Part shown: positions 11,901-23,833 of the stretch, piece after piece | How positions within the stretch are numbered: the first letter of the stretch is position 1 | How the letters are laid out: each line of letters opens with the position of its first letter | Assembly (NCBI GenBank): GCA_964036295.1 | Contig: OZ038462.1 | Span: 38,911,680-38,975,679 of the forward strand | DNA from: Plumapathes pennacea | Taxonomy: Eukaryota; Cnidaria; Anthozoa; Antipatharia; Myriopathidae | DNA: 64,000 nucleotides | Direction of reading: 5' to 3' | Made by a program: the position numbers and the translations under genes | The notes under the pieces: model-generated | The model's input: the letters and a program-made list of their open reading frames with translations, nothing else | What the model was told of the DNA's origin: nothing | Databases searched by the model: none

Positions 11901-14900
11901 AACAGGCCGAAAACGGAAACCAAAGCTACGATGAGCTTTAGCCGCAAAACAATGGCGATTTATGCTTCACTCTGTACATGACATCTGTTGCCTCATAAAA
12001 TTCTTCTGCTTATCGTACATTGCCTGTTGAACTGTGTTTCTCTTCGATCATGTAGCCTTTGTTTCGCAATGGTCATTGTATACCAGAAATGAAAAATACA
12101 CCGAAATAGTCCTGAGTATTAAGTTTGCAGTCACAAATGGACTGAACACACTGTGAACAAAACCGCAATAATATTTTAAACATGTCTCGTGTTACATTCC
12201 TCACTTTCAATTTTATATTTGTTACAAAGCACGAATACTCGAAAGCCTGATAGAAGAAATGTATTCAGTTAATACAAGAAAACACACAAGTATTGAAGCG
12301 AAGGCTGGATTGATCGTGGCCTCTGATTAGAAATAAGAGTCGAAGTCGATTGTGCATAAGAAGAGATGTCAGAATTTTGCCCCGAAATCTTTACCGGTTC
12401 CAGCGAGCGCAGAGGCTGACGTTCGGAGAGAGGTAAGATAACGCGCAACTAAACATATTTAGCCAGTTTTTAAATGTTTTTAAAAAGTCTTATGCTGTAC
12501 TATACATAAAAACAAAAGATCAAGAAATGCTTCATCGCCGATCCATGTTAACACTCGCGTTTCACTCTTGCTTATGGTTGGTTAAGCCAACTGTCCGATT
12601 ACAGAACAAAGAAGAATTCGATTACAGAACAATAAGTGTCCAATTAATGATTAATCGGGGAGGTTATGAACCAATCACATTCGAGGAAATTGTAATATTT
12701 ATGATTAATGTCAGAAGTTATTTGTACAATGTTCACAAATTTGCTCAAGATTGCCAACAGATTGCTTATCAGGTCCCTCTTGTTGAAAGAGTCGGATAAC
12801 ATTATCAACCGGATAAATCCTCTCTAGATGATAAAATACGCTTCAAGGTTCACTTACTCAATGGATAGCGATTTATCCGACGAACAGCGCTATCCACTCT
12901 TTCAACAACCGGACACATCTGGTCATCATCAAATAAGATCAAGGTCAAGTGTCTAATTTTTTTTGAGCCCAGAAGTTAATGTGAATGAGCAATATCAATT
13001 TCCATTGCGTTTGTCTGACATTAAACGCGGGGACGCACTATAAAAGTGCTACATGGAGATCTTCCTAAGAAAGATTTTGATAAGGCTTCAATTAAACAAA
13101 ATGATTCCGGTTATAAAACAATGATGCGCATAATCTTTGTGAGTTCTACGAGCAAAGAACATACATGATCAGAATTTACAATTGACCTAATCACGGAAAG
13201 ACAATTTCTCGCTGCGACAGAAGTTGCACGTGGCAAGTCGGCACGCGAAATAAATTGGAAACGTAGGTGCAAAGCGTCCAGATAAAAGTAGGCATAATCT
13301 GGTCAAATAGCTTTGAGGTTTGTGTGAGAAAGCAAAGCTAATTAAATGCAAATTAAAGATTTCTTTTTTCGTTCCAGGCGGATTTACAATAATTTTGCAC
13401 TAATTTTGTACTGAGTTCAATGATGGGTTGTTTACTTTTATATCAAGGTGACTTTGCAGCGCCAAACCGTGCTAAAACGGAGAAGTATTGCTAGGCCGAG
13501 AAAAACAAAGACAGAATAACAGAGTTTTAAATCTCGAAACGATGTAAAAAAAAGTTGGCCCGGGTACCCGTGTTACCCTAGCTGTTTCAATTTACTTGTA
13601 AACCCACCATTAGCAAGTCAATGGGAAACTTGCCTGGGCCAACTTTGACCCGGCTACCCGGGGCTACCCTAGTACTAGGGTAGCCCTATCTCATTGTAAA
13701 CGGGCCCTAAGTTGACAGTTCTGTTCGTGCCGAGAAAAGCAAGAGGCTTTTTGTTTGCTTTCTTTATTCCGCCATTTTGTATTTAATTTTAAAAATCCTT
13801 TTATAGAGCGCCCCAGCGTAATGATCGCGTATTTGGGCGCAACATTTCTTGCCCACGATTGTGGTTTTACTAAGGTGCTGTCATTTTTATCAGCTGTAAA
13901 TGGCAAGCAATTGTTTTTATTCCTCACAACACTTTTACTGACAGAGTGTACAGCTTTCATAGAGAATAATTTATATGCCGCTTGATTCAACAGGGTTCTA
14001 ATGACCGATATTTTGTTTACTTGCAGGGTCTGAAACATCGGTGACGAGTCAAACAGAGAGAAATTTCACTTTAAAAAATCTAGAAGCCACTGATGAAATA
14101 ACCCATCCCTCAGAAATTGCTGAAGAAAACGTTCAAACAGCTCCCCGTATAAGAAAAGGGTTTGTATATGAAGAGCCATCTCACCTAGGAATCGCGGATG
14201 GCCAGACATTTACAACCAATCCAAGTTCAGAAGATGTGGAAGAATTGCAAGAAATACAAGATAACAACAAAACTCAAGAGGGCATCGAAGAAGACGGTAG
14301 ACTGGCATCCAAAAGTGTAAAGGAGCTGCTAAAAGATCCACTCCTTTACAAGGTATTAGAGCCATTTTTGGATGACTGTCGAATGTGATTCTGTGATGCC
14401 TTTGGTTTTGCGTTTGCTACGCTTTCAGATTGGTCCAAACAAGTTTTGCAGCATTCTTGGCCAATCAGGAGCAAATCCGATAACGATCTTCTTAAACCAA
14501 GCAAGGGCGATGACGTTTCCCTGCACTTTTGATTGGTTTCTTCTTCATAGTAAGACCAAACGCAAATTATTTTGGCTTTGGATTGGTTGAAAACGTTTCT
14601 TTCAACTACTGAGAATTGACGATGTAATTGCTTTGGTTTTGGTTTCGACAGTCATAAGAATAATGTTAATTACTTTAATCATAATGTTAAATAGCTGTAA
14701 AACAGATTATCCACATGTCTTACCGCCTACACTTATCACAAGTCAAAATCTAACACATACATAGTCGAACCTTTTCTTAGCGACCCTTAATTTACTGTGG
14801 ATTGTCTCAGTCTCTATTAAACCCGGCAAGGGCGGACCCAGACTTTTTAAAATTTAGTTTTCAACCTCCGAAAATGGCGTTTTGGAGAGCTCGATCTCAA

Positions 14901-17801
14901 AACATTTTTGCTCTAGAAGCTCGCGCCTTTGGCGCTTGCATAATTTAGAAACCGGTGAGATTTTCTCTTGGATCCGCTTAACGGACACAGTCGCGGCAGC
15001 GGTCACGTATGAGCGGTCCCAAGTGGCGCTTCGATCGTAGGTTAGGGTTAGGAGGAAATACGAAAGAGTGTATTAAACGGACAGTTTAAATTATCGCGGA
15101 GCAATTTTTTACCGCAAGAGAATCGAAACTAAGACTTGGACTAAAGACCATCGTTAGTGTCCCTCTATTAAATGGCCACAAAGCTATTCTGCGGGCAAGG
15201 CCGCAAAAGGTTCGCGCGTGCCTCTCGGAAAAAGGTCGTTGTGGCGTTGCTATATAAAGTACAGCACGTATTATATATCGTTGTAAAGATATTGGATGCA
15301 CTAGGGACTATCTTTATTATGCCTTAAAGTAAAATGCTATTTAGGGTAAATGTAGAATTTGACGGTTTCGGAAACGGGAAATATAAGTTTTGTCGGATAC
15401 TCAATCTTTAACAAAAGAGAAATCCCTTTAAAGTGTTGTCCACATGCTAGACATGCATATATGGAGCAAAATTACTACCAGCTCTAGTACTAAATATTTT
15501 TCCAATTTTGTCTTTTCAAATAACAGGTCACTGCCATTTTTGTCAGCGCCTACAGTCTGGAGAACTTAATGTTTTCTTACTTGGCCTTGTATCTTATGGA
15601 TCATCTTCAATTTGAAAAGGTATATAATAACAAATGTAAAATAACTTACTTCTCACTTAGTCGCATTTTTGAATTGTATTGAATTTATACTATTTGAGCG
15701 AGATATGCTGAAATTTAATAGCCAAAATAATAGTCCGAGTCTTTGAAAGTTTACAATAATTATGTTGATTACTCGCTTGATAATTAGTAGACGTGTTACG
15801 GAGCAGTTTTACACAAAAGGAAGGGACTTTGAAACTTTTGAAATCTAGTTTTGCCAGCTGCTCAGATCTAGGTGTGAACTCTGCTTGTGATGCATAGTGA
15901 ACAGAATATGAAATGAGTAGACAGACCCAGAGGTGTTAGAATTAATATCCTGTAAACTTTGTTCTTTGTCCAGCCGGACTTGACTTGTCCAACTACTATT
16001 GGTTAAGAGCATTATTAATATTCGCGTCCTTTCCTTTGACGGGGAGTTTTGCCTGAGAGTCGGTTGGTGAAGGTCTTCGGACCGAAATAAACGACAAGGA
16101 GTCCTGACTGCTAGTTCTGATCTACTCAATATAAAAGATCCCGGACTGTGACAAGGCACCTCTCGCAGAGCTAATTCCCCCCTGCAAGGCCTTGTTACAG
16201 AGTGACGTTTAGGTTTCCAAATCGAACGGGTTTTTGGAGACTTTACTTTGCTTCTTGACGTGCTTGGTTCTCATTCTAGTCAGTATATTCGAATACACCC
16301 TTTGTCTTTTTTTTAAATTTATATGTCTTCTACCTATTTTGCATAATCGTAAGCATTATATTGATTAAACAATCCAACTAAACATTATTTCTATTTAGGA
16401 AGCCACCGCATATTTCTCAATTGTATTTCTTGTCAGCGGTATTTGCGGAAGTGTTATTTGCAAAATACTCGACAAAAAGATTGGAAGAAAGGTATGTGGT
16501 ATCGGTAAATGCTTCTTTCTGTGACTAACAACAAAATGCATAGCAATATATGTTTCTTACAATATTGTGTACGTAATGGTTCAAAATGCTTGACGTATGG
16601 AAACTTGCACTGTAGAATTTAACATGTGATTACTTGTACATTGTTTTGTAGGTCAATAGTGATATTTTATTTTTATTTTCACATTTAATTATTTATCTAA
16701 TTATTTTCTAACAAAAATAGATCCGCATAGTATCTCTTTTACTTTCTCAGTTTAGTGCAAACTACTTGTTGTAAGGCACGAGCACTCTTTGCAATGAAAC
16801 AACATGATCATATGATATCAAGTGATTATTTGTTCTTTTTTTAATCTGTTTGTAGAATACTTACTGCGCCACTACTGTTTTGGCCATCATAACAGCCACG
16901 TGGTTCTACTTTGTCACGGAGTCCACAAAAAAAATGGTTTATGCTCCCATCGTGATCTTTGGCTGCTGTGTTTCTTCAATGATTGTGATAGGCCTGTCTT
17001 ACGTTGGAGAGTTCGGGGGAAAGAATAAGGTGATTCATTACACTTCTTTAGTTTCGAGAAATGCCAGATTTTTTCACCAGCACGGTCTTTGGAGTAGTTG
17101 GGTTTGATTACTGTAAATGTTACTTCTAAAGTACCAAATTAAAATGATTTATAACACTGTATTCATTTTAGGAATCTGCAGGCTTTGTGTGCTCTTTTGC
17201 AAGTGCCTTACAAAAGGCGACAACTGGCGTAATGCTAATGCTTATTCAATCATTCTATCCTTCGGGCAGGTAAGTGAGAATGGTTGTGTCTAAGTAGTAC
17301 CTTTAGTTTACAAAATTTGGTAGATCATAAATTGATAAGACGCTTACTGGCTATTCATACAGTTCCTTATATCTGAACATCCTTTTTTAATAGTGACGTT
17401 TGTCAGGACTGTGGCAATTACGTACGTATTGTTTACCCCCTTGCTCTTGGCTTCCTGCCTCTGATTGGCTTGTTGGTCGTGCTCTTCTCTGAGGTTCTAA
17501 CACTCGATTGCTGTGATATAGAACAAGGTAAGGAGTATGCTTTACACAATGCAAGAGTTTAAATGTTGTTTTGGTAAGGTATTGAGAAGTGGCGTGTACA
17601 GAAGACCATGCAGACACAATGATAAAAGCATACAGGTTAGAGTACTATAGGTATCAGACCATCGATTCAATGACTTGGTGTTTTAATTTCACAGATCAGC
17701 CGTCTGAGCCGACGGTTGTTGTCAATTTGCCAGCCGAAGATGCCAGTGCTCGCTCGTCCGCTGGCACCAATGACGCTACTGCTTGGAATACAAGACTGTG
17801 A
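6880..17801 (+). CDS. MFSD12: Gene B: MFSD12-like transporter (MFS), 11 coding exons, 605 aa
   Basis: Exons: 6880-7379, 9615-9723, 11019-11123, 11267-11345, 14027-14352, 15527-15619, 16399-16491, 16856-17029, 17172-17269, 17394-17527, 17695-17801; all GT-AG. Their sum is 1818 bases and stays in frame to TGA. Start: the ATG just after a TTTTTACAG acceptor, giving MTETEGQSSTGRKV. Exon 1 encodes about TM1-TM4, including the D74-H75...GRRK motif-A-like loop, C110-x-x-C113 and HLAIIPE (146-152). Exons 2 and 3 carry TM5 and TM6. Exons 4 and 5 (239-373) form a long hydrophilic, acidic loop ending KDPLLYK, and later exons encode TM7-TM12. C529-x-x-C532 lies in the last extracytosolic loop, and the tail ends WNTRL. 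Mammalian MFSD12 is a lysosomal/melanosomal protein of about 480 aa required for cysteine import; the extra length here is mostly the loop and tail. It lacks the 102-129 base exon found after exon 4 in C and D. Substrate and location are inferred from homology only. Confidence 0.86.
7395..8800 (-). repeat. STPR-type repeat element, smaller family, copy 2 (gene B intron 1)
   Basis: The same element as 750-2240, carried on the segmental duplication. Its minus-strand frame at 8269-8568 is better kept and shows two consecutive 23-residue units (TPQREQRLKANRQ and TPKREQRLKANRE cores), which is the spacing of STPR (score-and-three peptide repeat) domains. The frame is short (99 aa) and probably not functional. 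Confidence 0.55.
9132..9484. mobile_element. MITE-like element with GTTATTACACG inverted ends
   Basis: Left end GTTATTACACG (9132-9142) and right end CGTGTAATAAC (9474-9484) are perfect inverted repeats 353 bases apart, in intron 1 of gene B just before exon 2. No open frame of note. The flanking duplication is not clear. Confidence 0.5.
9885..10012 (+). repeat. Possible LINE/SINE 3' end with (TTA)n tail
   Basis: A short AT-rich stretch in intron 2 of gene B ends AATAAAGTTATTATTATTATT, i.e. a polyadenylation-like hexamer followed by a trinucleotide tail, like the 3' ends of the LINE remnants elsewhere in this window. Too short to classify. Confidence 0.3.
10700..10760. repeat. A-rich low-complexity tract
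   Basis: A run of A with interspersed CAACAACAAC in intron 2 of gene B. It may be an old retrotransposon tail. No coding content. Confidence 0.5.
11500..12360. repeat. 0.9-1.0 kb dispersed repeat, copy 1 (gene B intron 4)
   Basis: Matches 20318-21360 on the same strand: shared landmarks are CACACGGTGATTGGTTC, AACTCAACAC..GTTTGG, GTCGCCGCTAA.TATTTAGTC, ACTTTCTGTGGCGACACGAA and CGATCATGTAGCCTTTGTTT. Its leading part (CGGTGATTGGTTC...CACGTGATATGC) also occurs at 43780-43880 and, diverged, near 21735. Only broken frames; a relic transposon is likely. Confidence 0.6.
12560..12720. repeat. Dispersed repeat with CCGATTACAGAACAAAGAA
   Basis: The sequence around GTTAAGCCAACTGTCCGATT and the following segment is found inverted at 51880-51975 in gene D intron 5. 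This copy lies in intron 4 of gene B. The short open frame across it (12527-12799) follows repeat sequence and is not supported as a gene. Confidence 0.55.
13552..13711. repeat. Short repeat containing a perfect 26-base palindrome
   Basis: A GC-richer element in intron 4 of gene B made of GGGTACCC/GGGCTACCCTAG units, with a perfect palindrome at 13661-13686 (half-site GGGCTACCCTAGT). It ends near TGTAAACGGGCCC, resembling the ends of the 'GTTTACA' MITEs at 19355 and 24697. Probably a foldback MITE. Confidence 0.5.
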
Positions 17802-18330
17802 TAATTTTAAGCCCATCACTGTGACGTTTAGAAATAGACTTATATAGCTTTTTATCAAGCCCTTAGCATGATGAGGGATAGCACAACTGAACTAGGCTCC
17901 ACTTAAGTGCGTCCTGTTTGCACTAAGAGTAGTAAAGGCCTTAGATTGGTATCCAAATTATCAGTTTTGTTTATCTGACTACTAACGTAGATATAATGTA
18001 CAAACTATGAGCACATATATAACGATGTATTTCACCTCCTTCTTCCTATCCTTGTAATATCCTGTATCAAAGAACAAGTTCACGTCGCCAGATATTCTCT
18101 AGCTTGCTTCAGCTGTTGCCGTTTTGATTTTGCATTAGCTGCGCTAGATCCCAGACTCAGACGAACGATTGACACTGACGAGCGATGACAGCGACAGCGA
18201 ACAATGGCCGAATCGAAGGATCGAACGTTTGAGTTGAAGGATCAAATTTTCGAATTAAAAGATTGAGCGATTGAATGTTTGAATCCAAGGCCTGAACGTT
18301 GAATTGAATAATTGTTTGAATTGAAGGATT
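17802..18330. other. Gene B 3' flank with degenerate GAATTGAAGGATTGAA repeats
   Basis: Follows the stop codon of gene B. From about 18200 to 18330 a unit of roughly 20 bases (GAATTGAAGGATTGAATGTT and variants) repeats imperfectly. An AATAAA at 18384-18389 is a weak candidate polyadenylation signal. No gene. Confidence 0.4.
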
Positions 18331-18399
18331 GAATGTTTAACTTTTGACACGAAAAACGCGCCATAGTAATTTTAGTATTACAAAATAAATTGCGATGTG

Positions 18400-19080
18400 A
18401 CGATTGATGACTATGATTCATTTTTTCAAGAGAATGTATTACAATCCGAATTGTCAGTTGGCCGAGGAAGGCTGGGAAATAACGTTACCGGAAGGACTGC
18501 CGCACAAGACTGAGCTCAAAACAGACAAGCTTCGCAATTTCCTCTCATAATTCACTTTTCAAGAAAAAATAAAAATCCAGCCCGGTAAATCAGACATTGA
18601 AGGAAAAGGGCCGAAAATCAACCCAACTGGAATAGCTAGCTGATGGCTAGCCTTAAGCGCATATGCTGACCTTTTGCTCTCAACACTGTCACACCGCCAA
18701 CAAATTTCTGGCAGTGACCACCCTCATTGCCAAGTGAAGAAAAGTCGGCTTGGTTGTTATAGTTTCAAATAGGCCGCTAGCGAATGAGACTCTGGCAGTA
18801 TAACCACAGTGACTGCTGCTACATGGATCATATCCAAAACTCGTTAAGTATGTTTGACTCATACTCTGAAATGAATTATGTAAGCTGATTGCGTTTTTTG
18901 AAGGCGAGTTTCGCTAGACTGGACATTGCTTTTCTAGATTTCCAGTTTTAATTCATTTCATTTTTTCTTATATTCTTGGAGATTTTTAGTTTGGTCTGAG
19001 ATAACGACGCTCGATGAACACATGTGCTTCCCTATTTGGAGTGGAAGTCTTTACATGAGGGTTGGTCACACACATGATTG
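18400..19080. other. Intergenic stretch, no recognised feature
   Basis: Only short frames, no family exons, no terminal repeats recognised. Confidence 0.4.
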
Positions 19081-19350
19081 ACGAACATTCAAAAACATTG
19101 TCTTGATTCCCCTGACCGGAAGTCTTCAGATTCAAAATAATTTTCGCTCAGAAAGTACGTCAGTCAACAAGCAGTCCTCCTGGAGACTATCGCAAGATCA
19201 CAACCAACTGGCCAGTCGAACGTCTGCAACTCCATACCTGCGTAGTTGTGACAGAAAAAGGGCTTTTTTGGATTGTGAGGAACGACTTCCTCATCCGCAG
19301 AAGAACCCAACGTAGGCATTAGTGAGCCGTGATATTAGAATTGAAATGAT
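19080..19350. repeat. Dispersed repeat, copy 1 of a pair (see 25680-25910)
   Basis: Shares with 25680-25910 the order CAGTCGAACGTC, GGGGCTTTTTTGGATTG-like, CATCCGCAGAAGAA, ATTAGTGAGCCGTGATATTA and AATTGAA.TGATTAAG. Same strand, 6.6 kb apart, both between genes B and C. Confidence 0.6.
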
Positions 19351-19354
19351 TAAG

Positions 19355-20115
19355 GCCCCGTTTACACTAGAGCGAATTTATCACGCCGCGCACGTATACT
19401 CATTACACTAGCATCTCCGTGTGGCTTGTAAGGGGTTAATAATGGGTGGGTTCACACTAGAACTAAAGTATACTCAAAGTGAGCACTATCCTCAAGTGCA
19501 CTTACACTCTTACGTATGTACTTGCAAAATAAGCGTTCACACTCGAATTTAAGTATCCTACTTGAGAGTAGTTTCGCTGTCAATCACCGAAGCAATCACC
19601 CATGTCAAGGCTGCTAGCCTCCCATGCAGACGGCTCTCAGACGAAATGTTCTCGGTGAATCATGCGGCCAACGAGCATAATTGCATGCCCGTTGTTTTGT
19701 CTCCTTCTTTTTCTTTTGAACCAGAGAGCATGGGCTATTCAGCAAATGTATTACTACATTTTATCGAATGACATTTTCCGAGTAAGGAACCGTCGAAATT
19801 TCACGTTGTATTTCGCACGAGTGTTTCGTCAACACCATGCTGTCAGAAATCGCCGCAGAGTTTGGACTTCGCCCCAACCGCAAAATTGGTTTGATTTGCT
19901 ACTTGCAAGACGGGATTTGGGCCCCGTTTACACTTAAAAACTACTTGGGATACAAAGTATCCGGATATAAAGTTCCCACTTTCGATTTCGGATTCGTTTT
20001 CTCTCCGGATTCACTAAAAATGACGCCGGATTCACAAAAACTAGTGTAAACGCTTTCACGAATCAGGAAACAAATGTTTCGAATTCGGATAAATTCGCTC
20101 TAGTGTAAACGGGGC
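19355..20115. mobile_element. Non-autonomous DNA element with perfect 28-bp terminal inverted repeats
   Basis: The left end (19355-19382, starting GCCCCGTTTACACTAGAGCG) and right end (20088-20115, finishing CGCTCTAGTGTAAACGGGGC) are perfect inverted repeats of 28 bases. They are flanked by TTAA, at 19350-19353 with one extra G before the repeat on the left, and at 20116-20119 on the right. Internal copies of the end motif (GCCCCGTTTACACTT near 19922) suggest nested insertion. No transposase frame, so it needed one in trans. The flank suggests a TTAA-targeting (piggyBac-like) or TTA/TAA-targeting (Harbinger-like) class. Confidence 0.7.
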
Positions 20116-20317
20116 TTAAACCAGCATCCTCCGTGTGGCTTGTAAGGGATTAGTGATCTCCCAGCGGAGAACGGACAAGAGTCTCGCATCCCGAAAACCA
20201 CTTACACAGGACGAGAGGAAATCTGCGATTATTGTATTTCTAGTAAAAAATGATCATTGCTCGCGCTGCGCAGCTGCAGCGAGCTTAAAAATGGAGGTTT
20301 TTTTGTTTTCCTTTTTC

Positions 20318-21360
20318 TGGGTCGAGAATCAACACACGGTGATTGGTTCATATTGTCACGTGATATGCAAATGACGTAAATTGACTTCGCAAACAACTTG
20401 AGAGTTGGGCTATTGAATTGCTCGTTACTTGTGTGTGAAAGTTAACTGCATCTGTTACGTTATCTTTGCTCAAACTTTACGTAGAGGCACACACAACAAC
20501 GTGTATTGAACAAGAACTGTCTTTTTAATGTTCATCTGCCGAGTACATACAGTTGACTGATGTATCGGTTATTGTAGTCTGTTCATGGCATGCTGATCAT
20601 TCTAAATATCACGATAGGATTATGTTGCGAATACGATACGATACTAAACGGCTATTGTTGTAATTGAACTGCTAGATGTCAAACTGTCACAGCATCCCAT
20701 CCAAACTCAACACCGTTTGGCTCTGTGGAACATGTACGGATAAACTGGATATGGTTGCGTTGCTAAGTTCACCGCGGAAATGTGATGGATTCTATTGTTT
20801 GATGGATACCGCTACGGGATTGCAAATAACTCTGTCGCCGCTAATTATTTAGTCCCGACGAAACTTTCTGTGGCGACACGAATACTTCTGGGAAGTTAAC
20901 AGGCCGAAAACCAAAGCTACAATGAGCTTTTGCCGTAAAACAAAAACGATCTATTCTTTACACTGTTCATGACATAAATGCTTCTGCTTATCGTACATTG
21001 CCTGTTGAAATGTTTCTTCCATTCGATCATGTAGCCTTTGTTTCGCAATGGTCATTGTATACCAGATATGAAAAATACACCGAAATAGTCCTGAGCATTG
21101 AGTTTGCAGTCACAAATGGACTGAACACGCTGTGAACAAAACCGCAATAATATTGTAAACATGTCTCGTGTTGGGCTCGTGTTACATTCCTTGCTTTCAA
21201 TTTTACATTTGTTACAAAGCACGAATACTCGAAAGCCTGATAGAAGTGAAACGCATTCAGTTAAAAAACAAGACAGACTAGTATTGAAGCTAAGGCTGGA
21301 TTAATCGTGGCCTCTGATTAGAATTAAGTGCTCGAAGTCAAACTGTCAAAATCGATTGTG
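20318..21360. repeat. 0.9-1.0 kb dispersed repeat, copy 2
   Basis: Same order of landmarks as 11500-12360. It begins after a short piece, GCGATTATTGTATTTCTAGT, that resembles the STPR-element end. All frames are short and interrupted. Confidence 0.6.
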
Positions 21361-21699
21361 CATAAAAAGACAAGTCACGCATTACTCAGGTTTACTCGGT
21401 GGCCAACCGTTTCGCTTCTAAGCTCAAAATGCAGAGTCGCTCAACCTTTAAGAACCAAGTGTATGAGTGTTGTAATGATAAATTTATAGTTTAATCAGGT
21501 TTCATTTAAGCAAGGTGTCAAAAGCCAAGTTCTCTATACTGTGTGATATATTTCTGGTGAGAAACTAGAAGTCTCTTGGGAGTTCCGCTCTTGTCCCTGC
21601 TTAATTTCTATTTTAGTTTATTCTGCTCTCGACCCAACTAACGCCGCGAGCTCACTGGCAACGCCAGTCTAGTTGCTTGTGACGTCACAAGCTATAAAA

Positions 21700-21830
21700 T
21701 GCAGCGATTTTTTTTTTTTTTTATTTTTCTGGGTTAGAGATCTGCATGCGATGATTGGTTGATATTATCATGTGATTTGTGATGACGTTGTGATGACGTG
21801 ACTTGTCGAGCAAGCAGTTTCGCCATTTTG
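21700..21830. repeat. T-rich tract plus diverged GATTGGTT repeat piece
   Basis: A T-run followed by CTGGGTTAGAGATCTGCATG...GATGATTGGTTGATATTATC, a diverged relative of the leading part of the repeats at 11540, 20325 and 43780. Confidence 0.4.
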
Positions 21831-23640
21831 AAGACAGCAAGTTGCTTGCCTTAGTTGGCTCTGTGGATTATTTTATGGACCGCTCATCTTACTTACAAAC
21901 GCATACGCCGGCTGCGGTAGACCCATACTAAATTTCATTGAGCGGTTTTGGCTTGGGTCGGTCCGTTCAGCCTCAAAAGCCACATTGAAAGCCATGAAAG
22001 CAAATGCAATGAATTTATCAATGAACTGCATAACTATGCACAACTGTACAGAAATGTACGAAGAATCTAATATCCAGAACCTTGAGAACTTGAAGGAACA
22101 AGCTGAACGAAGGCGCTCGAGATACAAAGACGAGAACCTGTGTAAAGACGGCGATTCTTGACAAGCGCTTGATAGCGGATTATATGGAACTGTTTAGTAT
22201 GAGGGTGAACTTGAAGGTACTTTGTATTCTTTTACTTTGTATTATTCTTGCTGATACAAGTAAAGCGTCAGAAAATCTGACTTTTGTTTGGAATCAAAAT
22301 TTCACTCTGCGTGCATTTATGTTGTTGTTGCGAGATTTTGGCTCGGTGCCATGAAGGTCAAACAATCAGTGGAACAGATGGCGTTATTATTTGAAAATTA
22401 GGAAATGGCTGAGGAAAAAGTGACCGTTGGTAGATCTTGCTTCGCTCAGTTTTATTGTATTCCCATAAATGTTTATGTGAAAGAAAACCGAAGTCCTCCA
22501 AGACGAAGTCGTGAGCCAAGCCACGTACCATTGAATTACCTTTCACGCATTTTGAACAAGAGTAGAAAAAGCAGGCGACTAATACAAGAATACATTTCAA
22601 AGAATGTCCCAAAGTCGTCAAAAGTTCATGATTATACCCGAGCTTACGTACTTCACAATGCTAATGCGTTCCGTGAACGTGCATGTAAACAACATGGAAA
22701 CAATAAAAAGCCACAGATGGAAATGGAAAGAGAAAATTAGGATCAATAAACCATCGCTGCGAGAAAGCTAGAAGCTCAAAAAGAAGATTGCCAAAAGTAA
22801 CCGAGGTGCTAAGATACGTTTGTATTTTAAAATGTGTTAAAACACAGGCATTGCAAGATCAGACGTATTCAGAGATCAAAATCACAGAACCAAGTACAAT
22901 GGGTTTTCTCTGTCAAGGGATATAGAAAAAAATTCCGGTCCTTCAGTTGTTGATCCAAACAAAACGATCATCGGTTGGCTTTCTGGATGCACGGAAGCCA
23001 TACTTTAGGAGCGATTTTGGCTTGCATTGTTTTTAAGCGTCGGAAGACTTGAAAATAGCCGTACCCAAATGCTTGATGTGTTACCAGCGGGACCCCCGTA
23101 AAGTACGAAGGGTTGTGTTTTGCAAATGCTCGATTATAGATACCGCTTCAACCAATGTATCTGTGTTCTGAGCAATATTTGTGTGAAAGAACATCGAATA
23201 AGTAGTAGAAGACGAGTCGAAACTTGATAGAACTTGAACTTTTCCCTGCGGGCAGAGCGTCTCCCTTTGTCGGAAACTCTGCGGCTTTGTGTAACGCGCG
23301 GCGTATACGAACAGTCGGCGTTTAACTTCGTTTTGCGTGCAGTAAAGGTTCTTTGTTTATTGTCTGAGGATATTGAATTACTAATAGGATTGAGGCAAAT
23401 ATCACGCGAGATTAAGATACAAGATCTGTCAATGAAATGTCACGAGCATAATATCATAGAACGGGGAATCCCGAATCATCAGCTACTTAGCTTTCACTCA
23501 CGCCGCTTTAACAAAAGCAGGAAAGACCGGCAGGCGATTACATCGAGAATATTTGTCACTGAATACCTCGAAGTCTTCAAGGTTGATATCCGACTATCCG
23601 AGCCGTAATGTTCGCTCCACAAGCCCGTGATGCACGCCTT
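21831..23640 (+). pseudogene. Relic of an unidentified mobile element with short broken frames
   Basis: Several short + strand frames in succession (for example 22405-22740, 111 aa, basic, starting MAEEKVTVGRSCFAQFYC, and 23234-23608) are separated by stops. A stretch near 22990-23080 (GGAGCGATTTTGGCTTGC) resembles 11730-11760 inside the 0.9 kb repeat, linking the two. At 22919-22942 the frame reads DIEKNSGP, close to the DxExNPGP of 2A-like peptides but with Ser in place of the critical Pro. No transposase or reverse-transcriptase motif was recognised. Confidence 0.3.
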
Positions 23641-23833
23641 TGTTGTCACGGTATTCAAACGTCTGCAGCTTCCGATAGAGATTAATTTCGTATCGACCCA
23701 GAATTTTGCGTTAAAGCTTAATGCATAGCAGTCTTGAACATATTAGTGATCAGACTTGTACATGTAGGATGCGTAACGTCTGAGATGGCTTTTTCATACG
23801 AAGTAATTTCATCATGGGAAGTGTCATGTTTTA

